Source: Nitrospirota bacterium (GTDB lineage: Bacteria; Nitrospirota; Nitrospiria; Nitrospirales; Nitrospiraceae). Taken from it: a DNA stretch of 64,000 nucleotides. Numbering within the stretch: position 1 is the first letter of the stretch; each line of letters starts with the position of its first letter. A program made the translations under genes and the position numbers. Under the pieces are notes generated by a model that saw nothing but the letters and a program-made list of their open reading frames with translations, was not told the DNA's origin and ran no database searches. Location of the stretch: NCBI GenBank assembly GCA_002737345.1, contig NSIK01000010.1:63014-127013 (forward strand). The letters are read 5' to 3'. Shown in pieces: positions 50,587 to 59,127 of the stretch.

Positions 50587-51735
50587 ATGCGCTGGTCTCG
50601 CCAGATCCTGTTCGGAGACATCGATGCCATGTTCGCCTCAGCGGCGGTCCTGGCAGATCCCAGCCTTACAGGCAAACCGGTGGCGGTCGGAGGATCCTCC
50701 CCACGAGGCATTATCGCGTCGGCGAGTTACGAAGCCCGTGCGTTCGGCGTCCGCTCCGCCATGCCGACCGGCGAAGCTAAACGGCTCTGCTCTCAACTCA
50801 TCCTCGTTCCTCCGGACAGACCTCTCTATCAACGGCTCCATGAACAGATGCAGGCTGTCATCAGCCGACTGCTCCCCGTCGTCGAATGGTCCAGCATCGA
50901 CGAGTTTTATGCGGAGACCACGGACATGCAGTCGCTCTATCCCGATCCGTCACGCCTGGGCCGATGTGTGAAAGAGGCGATCTTCGAGGCGACGGGACTC
51001 CACTGTACCGTCGCGCTCGCCAGCGGAAAAACTGTGGCGAAGGTCGCAGCGGATGCTCACAAACCGGACGGGCTGGCGGTGATCGAGCCAGGAACCGAAG
51101 CAGCCTTTCTGGCAGTTCGTCCGGTGCGCGACTTGCCAGGCATCGGACCGAAATCCGCGGCGATGCTGCAGGGGCTCGGCATTCACTGCGTCGGCGACTT
51201 GCTCGACCCGCAGCATGAGCCATTTCTTCGGCGGCAATGGGGCAACCGTCTGATCGCCTGGCAGGAGATAGCGTGGGGCATCGACCGCGATCCGGTCGTG
51301 GTCGATAGAGAGGCCAAAAGCCTCGGCCGTGAAACGACATTCGAGCAGGACTGCAACGACCTCGACTTTCTGGAGCTGACGATAAAAAGTTTTCTCGGCA
51401 CCTTGACGCATGATCTGCGCCTGCAGGGCCTGGCGGCTGGATCCTTCACCGTCAAACTCAAAGACACAACGTTCCGGGTCACCACTCGGCAGCAACAGTT
51501 TCGGCAGCCACTTAATTACGATCCGGCCATGTGGCCGGTTATCCGATCGGCGCTTCACAGCCTGGCTATCCCCCGCACAGACTACCGGTTGGTCGGCCTA
51601 TCGCTGTCCGGCCTCCTGCCTGCGGCTGAATCTCTCTTTGCGCAGCGCCAAACTCAAGCGGTCGCAGCCTTGGACGAATTGATCGAACGATATGGCAGTC
51701 GAATGGTGCGGCTCGGCGGAATTCCGGAAGAATAG
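50587..51735 (+). CDS. dinB: DNA polymerase IV (Y-family)
   Basis: An error-prone translesion polymerase of 382 residues. The palm motif is ILFGDIDAMFASAAVLADPS and the second acidic pair is VEWSSIDEFYAETT. The helix-hairpin-helix is VRDLPGIGPKSAAMLQGLGI. The little-finger domain follows (SLGRETTFEQDCNDLDFLEL...). The ATG at 50587 has GGAGG eight bases upstream; the longer ORF in the track is rejected. The C-terminus lacks a clear beta-clamp-binding QLxLF. The catalytic residues are intact. It is next to the SprT-like gene. Confidence 0.92.
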   Translation: MRWSRQILFGDIDAMFASAAVLADPSLTGKPVAVGGSSPRGIIASASYEARAFGVRSAMPTGEAKRLCSQLILVPPDRPLYQRLHEQMQAVISRLLPVVEWSSIDEFYAETTDMQSLYPDPSRLGRCVKEAIFEATGLHCTVALASGKTVAKVAADAHKPDGLAVIEPGTEAAFLAVRPVRDLPGIGPKSAAMLQGLGIHCVGDLLDPQHEPFLRRQWGNRLIAWQEIAWGIDRDPVVVDREAKSLGRETTFEQDCNDLDFLELTIKSFLGTLTHDLRLQGLAAGSFTVKLKDTTFRVTTRQQQFRQPLNYDPAMWPVIRSALHSLAIPRTDYRLVGLSLSGLLPAAESLFAQRQTQAVAALDELIERYGSRMVRLGGIPEE

Positions 51736-51745
51736 ACAGGATCAG

Positions 51746-51928
51746 CTAAAGACGGGAACTGTCAGACGGGCGGACGGAATTCAGGAAGGCTTCCACTTCC
51801 TGGATTACGACTCCCTGCTCCTCGGCAGATAACTTATCCCAATGTTGACGGAGCGGTTCAAAATAGCGCCGGATGGAGGTATAGAGACTGTAGGCTTTTC
51901 CGTTTCGCTCGTCTGGACTGTCGGCCAT
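51746..51928 (-). CDS. Small conserved protein of unknown function
   Basis: A 60-residue predicted helical protein: YSLYTSIRRYFEPLRQHWDK followed by LSAEEQGVVIQEVEAFLNSV. An AAAGGA lies seven bases upstream of the ATG. No family recognised. It converges on dinB. Confidence 0.55.
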   Translation of the reverse strand: MADSPDERNGKAYSLYTSIRRYFEPLRQHWDKLSAEEQGVVIQEVEAFLNSVRPSDSSRL

Positions 51929-51965
51929 ACTTACGTCCTTTCACACTCTCTTCGTCAGCCATAGT

Positions 51966-52178
51966 CTAGTCAATTCTCCATCGGCAGACAAGGGCCCAGC
52001 TGGCCATTTTTCTGGCCAGTGGCGGATGGGCCTCCTGTTGTCGCGGGGGCTCAATAGTTTTCAGCAGTCTCGTGAGTATGTTGGCGAGCTCCTGGGATTT
52101 GACCGGTTTCGAAATATACTCGCCCCTTCTAGCCTCCAGGCGCCATTTGCGATCGCCCTTCATCGAGTTGGCCGTCAT
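51966..52178 (-). pseudogene. Response-regulator receiver fragment
   Basis: The frame reads MTANSMKGDRKWRLEARRGE, then YISKPVKSQELANILTRLLK. That is the C-terminal third of a receiver domain with the conserved Thr and Lys (TAN...SKP). The phospho-acceptor Asp and the rest are missing. It lies antisense to the leader of rfaE2. It is probably the tail of a lost hybrid kinase. Confidence 0.7.
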
Positions 52179-52317
52179 GGGCTCTGGGCTGGCCCCTGAT
52201 TCTGAAAAACCAGATCGTCAACAGGTGTGGGGAAGGAGCCAACAGGGAAACGGCCAGGCATTGATTCAGCCGCTGCATCCCCCTATGATGCTTCTCTCAA
52301 CTGAGGAGAGGATTCTG

Positions 52318-52794
52318 ATGCTGTCCAAGGTTAAACAACGCCAGGAGCTCGCCTCGCTGTTGCAGGCTCACCGACAAGCCGGCAAGCGCATTGTGTTCAC
52401 AAACGGCTGCTTCGATCTCATGCATGTAGGCCATACCCGCTATCTCCAGGCCGCGAAAGACCTGGGCGACCTACTGGTCGTGGCAATCAACAGCGATGAG
52501 TCTGTCAAAAGTTTGAACAAGGGGCCGGATCGGCCGATCGTCCCGGACGCTCAGCGGGCTGAAGTGGTCGCGGCGCTCAGCTCTGTCGATTATATTATCC
52601 TGTTCAACGAACCGGATCCTCAGAGCCTAATTGCAACGCTACAGCCTGACATCCTCGTGAAAGGGGGAGATTGGGCGGTCGAACAGATCATCGGCCGCGA
52701 GATTGTCGAAGCGCGCGGCGGAGTCGTTCACACCATTCCCTTGGTCCCAGGCGTTTCTACTACAACACTTATCCAACGTATTCGCTCAACCTAG
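52318..52794 (+). CDS. rfaE2: D-glycero-beta-D-manno-heptose 1-phosphate adenylyltransferase
   Basis: A 158-residue cytidylyltransferase-fold protein, the C-terminal half of bifunctional HldE as a separate gene. It transfers AMP to heptose 1-phosphate to give ADP-heptose. Motifs: KRIVFTNGCFDLMHVGHTRY (GCFDxxHxGH), LLVVAINSDESVKSLNKGPD, RPIVPDAQRAEVVAALSSVD, LVKGGDWAVEQIIGREIVEA. The ATG at 52318 (MLSKVKQRQ) has GAGGAG about nine bases upstream; the longer ORF is rejected. The TAG stop is the first three bases of a dispersed repeat. Confidence 0.92.
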   Translation: MLSKVKQRQELASLLQAHRQAGKRIVFTNGCFDLMHVGHTRYLQAAKDLGDLLVVAINSDESVKSLNKGPDRPIVPDAQRAEVVAALSSVDYIILFNEPDPQSLIATLQPDILVKGGDWAVEQIIGREIVEARGGVVHTIPLVPGVSTTTLIQRIRST

Positions 52795-52923
52795 CAGGAT
52801 GCTGAAACTGTCCGCCAGCTTCGTTCTCGGCTCATCGAAATCCTCAACGGACCCTCACGGGCACGCCTCCGGTTTCGACTCACCTCCGGCCTTGCAGACG
52901 AACTGTTTGAGCATCCTTCTCCG
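52792..52923. repeat. Dispersed palindromic repeat, family 2 (copy G)
   Basis: It begins TAGCAGGATGCTGAAACTGT, continues CCGCCAGCTTCGTTCTCGGC and ends GAACTGTTTGAGCATCCT, an inverted copy of the start. It fills the space between rfaE2 and mfd. Its TAG is the stop codon of rfaE2. Confidence 0.8.
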
Positions 52924-53006
52924 CTATGCTCTTCTTGTATGATTCGATGTCCCTCCGCCCATCAAAAACTGCCATGAAGCACTAGCTCCGCTCTAGCCCG
53001 TACACC

Positions 53007-56000
53007 ATGTCCGAAACGATCTCTTCAACATCAGCATCCCAATGGTTTGCGCCTGTCGCCGCGGCATTGACTGCCAAGGCAAGCCGTCCCTCTATCACCG
53101 GCTTGCACGGCTCCACTTCCGGCCTTGCCCTCACCACGCTCATGCAGCCTCAGTCGGGCAAACTGGGCAACCGGTCCTGGCTGATCGTCACGGGATCAGA
53201 TGAAACAGCCGAGCGGCTCTTCGATGATCTCCATTTCTTCCATGACCTCGTCGGTCTTTCGACGGCGCCCCTCGCTCTCTTCCCGAGATGGGAAACCCTA
53301 CCCTACGAGGGCAGCGCCCCTCATGTCAGTCTGATCGCGCGCCGGATGAATACCCTGCATCACATCCGCACCGCACCCCAGACCTGTCTGGTCACCTCCA
53401 TCGCAGCCCTGATGCAACGGCTATTGCCCGTCGAGGCTTTCACCGGAACCACCCTGCAATTTAAACGGGGCGGAACGATCGAGCGGGAGGTTCTCACTGG
53501 CAGGATCTTGCGTCTCGGCTACCGCCGGGTATCAGTGGTGGAAATCCCCGGCGAGTTCAGCATTCGGGGTGGCATTATGGATATCTTTTCAACGGCCTAT
53601 GCCGAGCCGCTGCGTGTCGAATTTCTTGGAGAAACGATCGACTCGCTCCGCCTCTTCGATCCTGCCACACAAAAATCCACCGCGAAACTGGATCGAGCGG
53701 TAGTCCTGCCTGCGCGGGAATATCTACGGGCGGAAGATTCTTCGGATGCCCTCGTTCCCATTCCGGCTGATGCAGAATGGCGCGCGCCGGATCTCTATCC
53801 CACTATGGACAGCCTGTTCGATTATTTTACTGAACAGCCCCTACTCGTCCTGGATCAGCCTTCTGCCTTGACCGGATCCTGTGCAGCCCTCTGGAGCAAA
53901 ATCGACGACGGCTACCTCCGCCACGCCGATCGGGAGACCACCGTCCCCTACCCGTCACCGGAACGTCTGTTTCTCTCTTGGCCGGAACTGACGGAACTTA
54001 CACAGGGCTGGCCTACTCTCGCGCTGGAACCGCTCACCGAAAGCAATGCCTCCTGGAATCCGGTTCAAGCCTTTCCCGCCCAGGCCCCGGCCAGCGCCGG
54101 CCTCGGAGCCCGCGGAATGCCCTTCAGCCAGACCCTGACTATCATGGATCGCCTACGAGAGGACTGCCGCGTCGTCCTCGTCGCAAGGAGTCAGGGCCAA
54201 GTGGCTCGCTTGCTGGCGCTCTTGCGCGAACACGATATGCCGGCGGTGGAATGGACCATGGAAACCTGGACCGCTTCAAGCAAAACGAAGGCCCCGTTTT
54301 ACGTCTTACATGGCGATCTATCCGCTGGATTTCTCGCACCGGATTTACGTGTAGCCGTACTGACAGAAGAAGAACTGTTCGCCAAAGGCGCGCGCCACAA
54401 GCCGCAGGCCAAGAGCAAAGCGGCAACCTTCCTCTCCTCCCTGGAAGATCTCAACGTGGGCGACTATGTCGTCCATATCCAACATGGCATTGCCCGCTAT
54501 CAAGGGCTGAAACGCCTCTCCGTGCAGGACTTCGAAAGCGATTACTTGATTCTGGAATTCGCTGGCGGCGATAAGCTCTACGTGCCGCTGGAGAAGCTCA
54601 GCCATGTGCAGCGCTATAGCGGAGCGGAGGGCCATGGGCCCCGCTTAGAACGGCTGGGCAGCACCAGCTGGGCCAAAACGACCGCGCGCGTCAAAAAAGA
54701 CATCGAGGAAATGGCTCACGAGCTCGTTGACCTCTATGCCAACCGCGAGCTCGTGACGCGCAATGCCTACGGCTTCGACAGCACCATGTACCACGAGTTC
54801 GAGGCCGCCTTTGAATACGAAGAAACGGAAGATCAACTCAAAGCGATCGAAGACATTACCCGCGACATGGAGTCCAATAAGCCGATGGACCGCCTCGTCT
54901 GCGGCGACGTGGGGTACGGAAAAACGGAAGTGGCCATGCGAGCCGCCTTCAAGGCAGTGGAAGCCAATCGCCAGGTGGCGGTACTCGTCCCCACGACTCT
55001 CTTGGCCCACCAACATTACGATAACTTCTCAGAACGGTTCGCGCCCTTCCCGGCGCGCGTGGCCCTCCTCTCCCGCTTCCAATCACCGAAAGAGGCCAAG
55101 GCCATTCTCAAAGATGTGGCATCCGGGGAGGTCGATGTGGTCATCGGGACCCACCGCCTCATCCAGAAGGATGTGGTCTTCCGAGACCTGGGGCTCGTGA
55201 TCATCGACGAGGAACAGTGGTTCGGGGTCAAACATAAGGAACGATTAAAACAACTCCGCACGCAAATCGATGTTTTGACCCTCACCGCCACTCCGATTCC
55301 CCGGACCTTGCAAATGGCCATGGCCAGCGTACGAGATCTCTCGATCATCGAAACGCCTCCGGCCGGCCGCCTCGCCATTCGCACCCAGGTCGTCCGATCC
55401 AGCGACAAACTGGTCCGGGAAGCGATCTTGCGTGAGCTCGGGCGGGGCGGGCAGGTCTACTTCGTCCATAACCGGGTTGAAACGATGGAGAAGACGGGCG
55501 CCTGGCTCCACCAATTGGTGGCGGATGCGCGCATCGTGATGGCCCATGGGCAGATGAACGCCAAACCACTCGAAGCAGTCATGCTCAAATTCTTTCGCCG
55601 GGAGGCGGATGTTCTGATCGCCTCGGCCATTATTCAATCGGGCATCGATGTCCCCACGGCCAACACCATCATTATCAATCGCGCCGACATGTTCGGCCTC
55701 GCACAGTTGTACCAGCTGCGCGGGCGCGTGGGCCGAAGCGGCGATCAAGCCTACGCCTACTTCCTGGTGCCGGACGAGGGGCAACTGAGCGAAGATGCCC
55801 GGAAGCGCCTCACGGCCATTCAGCAATTCACCGAACTGGGAGCCGGATTCCGCATCGCTGCGGCCGACATGGAAATCCGCGGCGCCGGCAACCTCCTGGG
55901 AAAACAGCAATCGGGACATATCGCTGCGATCGGACTCGATCTCTACATGCAGATGGTGGAACAGGCCGTCCAGCGCCTCAAGGGCCAGGTGGTGGAAGAA

Positions 56001-56480
56001 GAACCGGAGCCGGTGCTCCGGCTCAATATCTCCGCCTTCATCCCGGATGAATATATTGCCGATCCCCACCAACGTCTCTCGTTTTATAAACGCCTCTCCT
56101 CCTGCGCCCAAGTGGGCGACCTCGCCTTGCTGCATGGCGAAATGCAGGACCGGTACGGGATGGCTCCGGACTCCGTCGAACGGCTGTTCGAGGTCATGCA
56201 AGTGCGGCTTCAGGCTAAGGCCTTGCGCCTGGCGGCCATCGAGCTCAAAACTCACTCCGTCGTCGTCACGCTCGACGCCAAGAGCCGGGTTGCCAGCCAC
56301 GCGATTCACAAACTGATGGACCGGTACAAGAAGCGGATTTGCTTCCTGTCCCCCCTCGCATTTGAACTCCAAATGCCGCATCAGGACTGGCCTTCCATCT
56401 TTCAAGAACTCACGGCAACCTTGCAAAGCCTGGGAGTCTGTGATACCAACACAGCGATGTCCCCGCACTCATCTCACTAA
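53007..56480 (+). CDS. mfd: Transcription-repair coupling factor Mfd
   Basis: Mfd removes stalled RNA polymerase at lesions and recruits UvrA. The 1157-residue protein has a UvrB-like N-terminal part (LALFPRWETLPYEGSAPHVS), a CarD-like RNA-polymerase-interacting domain (LNVGDYVVHIQHGIARYQGL), and a RecG-like helicase with Walker A RLVCGDVGYGKTEVAMRAAF. A DEEQ box (LVIIDEEQWFGVKHKERLKQ) and TATPIPRTLQMAMASVRDLS follow, as does a TRCF C-terminal domain (LNISAFIPDEYIADPHQRLS). The ORF track start is accepted. A dispersed repeat lies immediately upstream. Confidence 0.96.
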   Translation: MSETISSTSASQWFAPVAAALTAKASRPSITGLHGSTSGLALTTLMQPQSGKLGNRSWLIVTGSDETAERLFDDLHFFHDLVGLSTAPLALFPRWETLPYEGSAPHVSLIARRMNTLHHIRTAPQTCLVTSIAALMQRLLPVEAFTGTTLQFKRGGTIEREVLTGRILRLGYRRVSVVEIPGEFSIRGGIMDIFSTAYAEPLRVEFLGETIDSLRLFDPATQKSTAKLDRAVVLPAREYLRAEDSSDALVPIPADAEWRAPDLYPTMDSLFDYFTEQPLLVLDQPSALTGSCAALWSKIDDGYLRHADRETTVPYPSPERLFLSWPELTELTQGWPTLALEPLTESNASWNPVQAFPAQAPASAGLGARGMPFSQTLTIMDRLREDCRVVLVARSQGQVARLLALLREHDMPAVEWTMETWTASSKTKAPFYVLHGDLSAGFLAPDLRVAVLTEEELFAKGARHKPQAKSKAATFLSSLEDLNVGDYVVHIQHGIARYQGLKRLSVQDFESDYLILEFAGGDKLYVPLEKLSHVQRYSGAEGHGPRLERLGSTSWAKTTARVKKDIEEMAHELVDLYANRELVTRNAYGFDSTMYHEFEAAFEYEETEDQLKAIEDITRDMESNKPMDRLVCGDVGYGKTEVAMRAAFKAVEANRQVAVLVPTTLLAHQHYDNFSERFAPFPARVALLSRFQSPKEAKAILKDVASGEVDVVIGTHRLIQKDVVFRDLGLVIIDEEQWFGVKHKERLKQLRTQIDVLTLTATPIPRTLQMAMASVRDLSIIETPPAGRLAIRTQVVRSSDKLVREAILRELGRGGQVYFVHNRVETMEKTGAWLHQLVADARIVMAHGQMNAKPLEAVMLKFFRREADVLIASAIIQSGIDVPTANTIIINRADMFGLAQLYQLRGRVGRSGDQAYAYFLVPDEGQLSEDARKRLTAIQQFTELGAGFRIAAADMEIRGAGNLLGKQQSGHIAAIGLDLYMQMVEQAVQRLKGQVVEEEPEPVLRLNISAFIPDEYIADPHQRLSFYKRLSSCAQVGDLALLHGEMQDRYGMAPDSVERLFEVMQVRLQAKALRLAAIELKTHSVVVTLDAKSRVASHAIHKLMDRYKKRICFLSPLAFELQMPHQDWPSIFQELTATLQSLGVCDTNTAMSPHSSH

Positions 56481-56497
56481 CAACGTTTCACGCACCT

Positions 56498-57403
56498 ATG
56501 ACTATGACTCGACCATCCAACGCTTCCAGAAACTTCGGCACCCTCTGTTCTCTCGCCATGCTGTCCTGCGTCATCGGAGGTAGCCTCCTGTCGTTCACCG
56601 GCTGCACGCCACCGCCGGAAGAAGGCGTGTTTGCCCTCGTCAACGGCCGGCAGATCACGCAGAGCGAATTCGAAGCCCGCTGGGAAAAAATATCCGACGC
56701 CACCAGGTCCCGGTACGAGAAGGAAGGGGGGAAACGCCGTTTCCTCGACGAGCTCATCACCCGCGAACTACTAATGCAGGAAGCCCGCAAACAAGGTATC
56801 GATCAGAACGACACCGTCCGGGATCAGACCCAGCGCTATCGGGAACAGTTGATTCTCGACGAGCTTCTCAAGAGCCTGGTCAAAACCAAGATCGACCTCT
56901 CAGACGAAGAACTAGACGCCTTTTACGCGAAGCATGCCCACGAGCTCCTGACCGCCTTCAAGGTGCGAGTGTCCCAAATGCTCCTCCCCGGCCTTCCCGC
57001 TGCGAAGGATGTCGAGGCGCACATCAACCGGGGCGGAGACTTTGCGAAATTTGCCCGGCGCTATTCCCTCGACATCAAAACGAAACTCAAGGGGGGAGAT
57101 CTCGGCCCCTACCACAAAAATTTAGTCATCCCGGAGGTCGACGCGGTCCTGCAAACCCTCAAGCCTGGAACGGTCAGTGCCCCGATCAAAACGGCGGCCG
57201 GCTATTACCTCGTCATGGTCACGGCCCTCGACACAGAAATAATCCAGGCGGATTCAGCCATCCGGGAGCGCCTCCGGCAGGAACTGCTCAACGAAAAACG
57301 CCGAAAACAGTTTGACGACGCGCTCATAGACATCCGCGCGAAAGCCACCATCCGCCTGGCCGACGCCTCCCGCTATGTCGCCGCCGACATCGGCACCCGC
57401 TGA
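56498..57403 (+). CDS. Peptidyl-prolyl isomerase (parvulin type) lipoprotein
   Basis: A 301-residue lipoprotein with CVIGGSLLSFTGCTPPPEEG as the lipobox, then a SurA/PrsA-like N-terminal domain (VFALVNGRQITQSEFEARWE, FLDELITRELLMQEARKQGI) and a parvulin PPIase domain (VRVSQMLLPGLPAAKDVEAH, FAKFARRYSLD, GGDLGPYHKNLVIPEVDAVL). It probably assists folding of exported proteins. It lies between mfd (17 bases) and the surA-like gene. The two parvulins in a row suggest an outer-membrane protein folding unit. Confidence 0.88.
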   Translation: MTMTRPSNASRNFGTLCSLAMLSCVIGGSLLSFTGCTPPPEEGVFALVNGRQITQSEFEARWEKISDATRSRYEKEGGKRRFLDELITRELLMQEARKQGIDQNDTVRDQTQRYREQLILDELLKSLVKTKIDLSDEELDAFYAKHAHELLTAFKVRVSQMLLPGLPAAKDVEAHINRGGDFAKFARRYSLDIKTKLKGGDLGPYHKNLVIPEVDAVLQTLKPGTVSAPIKTAAGYYLVMVTALDTEIIQADSAIRERLRQELLNEKRRKQFDDALIDIRAKATIRLADASRYVAADIGTR

Positions 57404-57504
57404 TCCTGCGGCTGACAACCTCTAACTGACACTCCTCAAGCCATCCGCAATTCGTGTACAATCTCTCGAACCTTCATCGGCAGCCAGGCGCGAGACTCAA
57501 AGCC

Positions 57505-58533
57505 ATGATCATGCACCGTCCCGTTATCACGATGCCTCCATCCCGATTGCAACGTGCGGTCCTTTTCGCGCTGGCGCTGCTCGCGCCAGCCTCTCTCCTT
57601 TCAGCCGGGCAGGTGCAAGACCGGATCGTCGCAATCGTCAACTCGGACCTCATCATGCACTCTGATATGAAACGGGAACTGGCCCCTGGACGGGAACAAA
57701 TTCAAAAAGAATATCGCGGCGAGGCCCTCGCGCATCGGCTCAGAACGGTGGAATACATGGCGCTGACCTCGATGATCGAGCGCAAACTCCAGCTCCAGGA
57801 AGCCAAGGCCAAAGGGATCGAGGTCTCAGGCCAGGAGGTCCGGCAGACGCTTCAGCAGATGAAGCAGCAGGGGGAAACGATCGATGAGACGAATCCGGCC
57901 AACCTCAAAAATATCCAGGAACAGCTGATCCTGCTCAAAGTCGTCGACAAGGAAGTGCGAAGCGGGGTCATGGTCGCGGACTCCGACATCAAACGCTACT
58001 TCCAGGGACACCATGATCGGTTTGCGCTCCCGGAGGAATATACCCTCAGCCAGATTCTCCTCAGGCCCCGGTCCCCTGACGATACGTTCGACGCCAAAGC
58101 CAAAGCGGCAGACATCACGGCCCTGCTCAAACGAGGGGAGCCCTTCGAAGATCTTGCATTACAATTTTCCGACGGGCCGAATGCCTCACGAGGCGGGCGC
58201 CTGGGATTAGTACGGCAGGGAGAACTCTTGCCCGGCATCGAACGGGCCATCGCGAAGCTCGTGCCAGGCGGCATCTCGGATACGATCGAAACCTCAGAGG
58301 GATTCCATATCGTGCGTCTAGAGGACAAACAGCCCAAACAATTTCGGTCGTACGAGGCAGTTCGCGCGGAGATCCAGGGGCTCGTCTTTCAGCAGAAAAG
58401 CGAAGACGTCTTTCAGGCTTGGCTGGAAGAGCTCAAAAATAAGGCCTATATCGAGATCAAGTTCGAATCCGCTCTTTCAGGGCCGCCCACAACCGGTCCC
58501 GCCCCTCGCCCGTCGTCGACGAGTAAGGAATAG
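57505..58533 (+). CDS. surA: SurA-like periplasmic chaperone/isomerase
   Basis: A 342-residue protein with a signal peptide (LQRAVLFALALLAPASLLSA), the SurA N-terminal domain (VQDRIVAIVNSDLIMHSDMK, YMALTSMIERKLQLQEAKAK) and one parvulin domain (TLSQILLRPRSPDD, FEDLALQFSDGPNASRGGRL, LGLVRQGELLPGIERAIAKL). SurA delivers outer-membrane proteins to the BAM complex. The start codon is uncertain: the GTG at 57454 coincides with TACAAT, a likely -10, so I use the ATG at 57505. The last 77 bases overlap the convergent engB gene. Confidence 0.85.
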   Translation: MIMHRPVITMPPSRLQRAVLFALALLAPASLLSAGQVQDRIVAIVNSDLIMHSDMKRELAPGREQIQKEYRGEALAHRLRTVEYMALTSMIERKLQLQEAKAKGIEVSGQEVRQTLQQMKQQGETIDETNPANLKNIQEQLILLKVVDKEVRSGVMVADSDIKRYFQGHHDRFALPEEYTLSQILLRPRSPDDTFDAKAKAADITALLKRGEPFEDLALQFSDGPNASRGGRLGLVRQGELLPGIERAIAKLVPGGISDTIETSEGFHIVRLEDKQPKQFRSYEAVRAEIQGLVFQQKSEDVFQAWLEELKNKAYIEIKFESALSGPPTTGPAPRPSSTSKE

Positions 58534-59053
58534 CCTCCTCGGTCAATCCCAACCCTTCATGCAGCCGGCGCAGCGTCTTGATGCGCTCGCTCATTTTGAG
58601 CTTATCGACTTTTGTCGCCACTACGATGGGCGGACGTCCGACGGACAACAACCAGGCGATCGTCTCCCGGTCCTGTTCGCTCACCACCCGGCTTTCCACC
58701 AGAACCACCACCGCGCGCAATTGCTCGCTGCCGTCGAGATACTGTTCGATCAACGGCGCCCATTCAGCCCGCAGCGATTTCGAGACCCTCGCATAGCCAT
58801 AACCGGGCAAATCGACCAACACGAATCGAGCCAATCCTGGGTCGTCGCTAGTGATACGAAAAAGATTGACCAGACGGGTCTTGCCAGGCGTGCGACTGAC
58901 TTTGGCTAGCCCCCTGCGCTGCAAAAGCGAATTGATGAGCGAGGACTTGCCAACGTTCGACCGCCCGATGAAGGCGACTTCCGAAAGATCCCCTTGCAGA
59001 AACTGTTCTGGTCCGGCACAACTTCTGATAAACTCTGCCGTGAGAATTTTCAT
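58457..59053 (-). CDS. engB: Ribosome biogenesis GTPase YsxC/EngB
   Basis: A 198-residue Era-type GTPase needed for 50S assembly. G1 is VAFIGRSNVGKSSLINSLLQ; G2/G3 are SRTPGKTRLVNLFRI and FVLVDLPGYGYARVSKSLRA; G4 is PPIVVATKVDKLKMSERIK (TKxD); G5 is near IPYSSTTGEGRDRLW. The length and motifs match the family. Its C-terminal 77 bases overlap the surA gene on the opposite strand, unusually long for a convergent pair. Confidence 0.94.
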   Translation of the reverse strand: MKILTAEFIRSCAGPEQFLQGDLSEVAFIGRSNVGKSSLINSLLQRRGLAKVSRTPGKTRLVNLFRITSDDPGLARFVLVDLPGYGYARVSKSLRAEWAPLIEQYLDGSEQLRAVVVLVESRVVSEQDRETIAWLLSVGRPPIVVATKVDKLKMSERIKTLRRLHEGLGLTEEAIPYSSTTGEGRDRLWAALKERIRT

Positions 59054-59127
59054 GCCCTACCAATTTACCGATCAGACGCCATGTTAGTAACGCGACCACA
59101 CATCATCTCTGTGATACGCAGCCTCTA

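Noticed and set aside
55245-56468. 407-residue minus-strand ORF
   Set aside because: Antisense to mfd; composition is that of a shadow frame, and mfd motifs are unambiguous.
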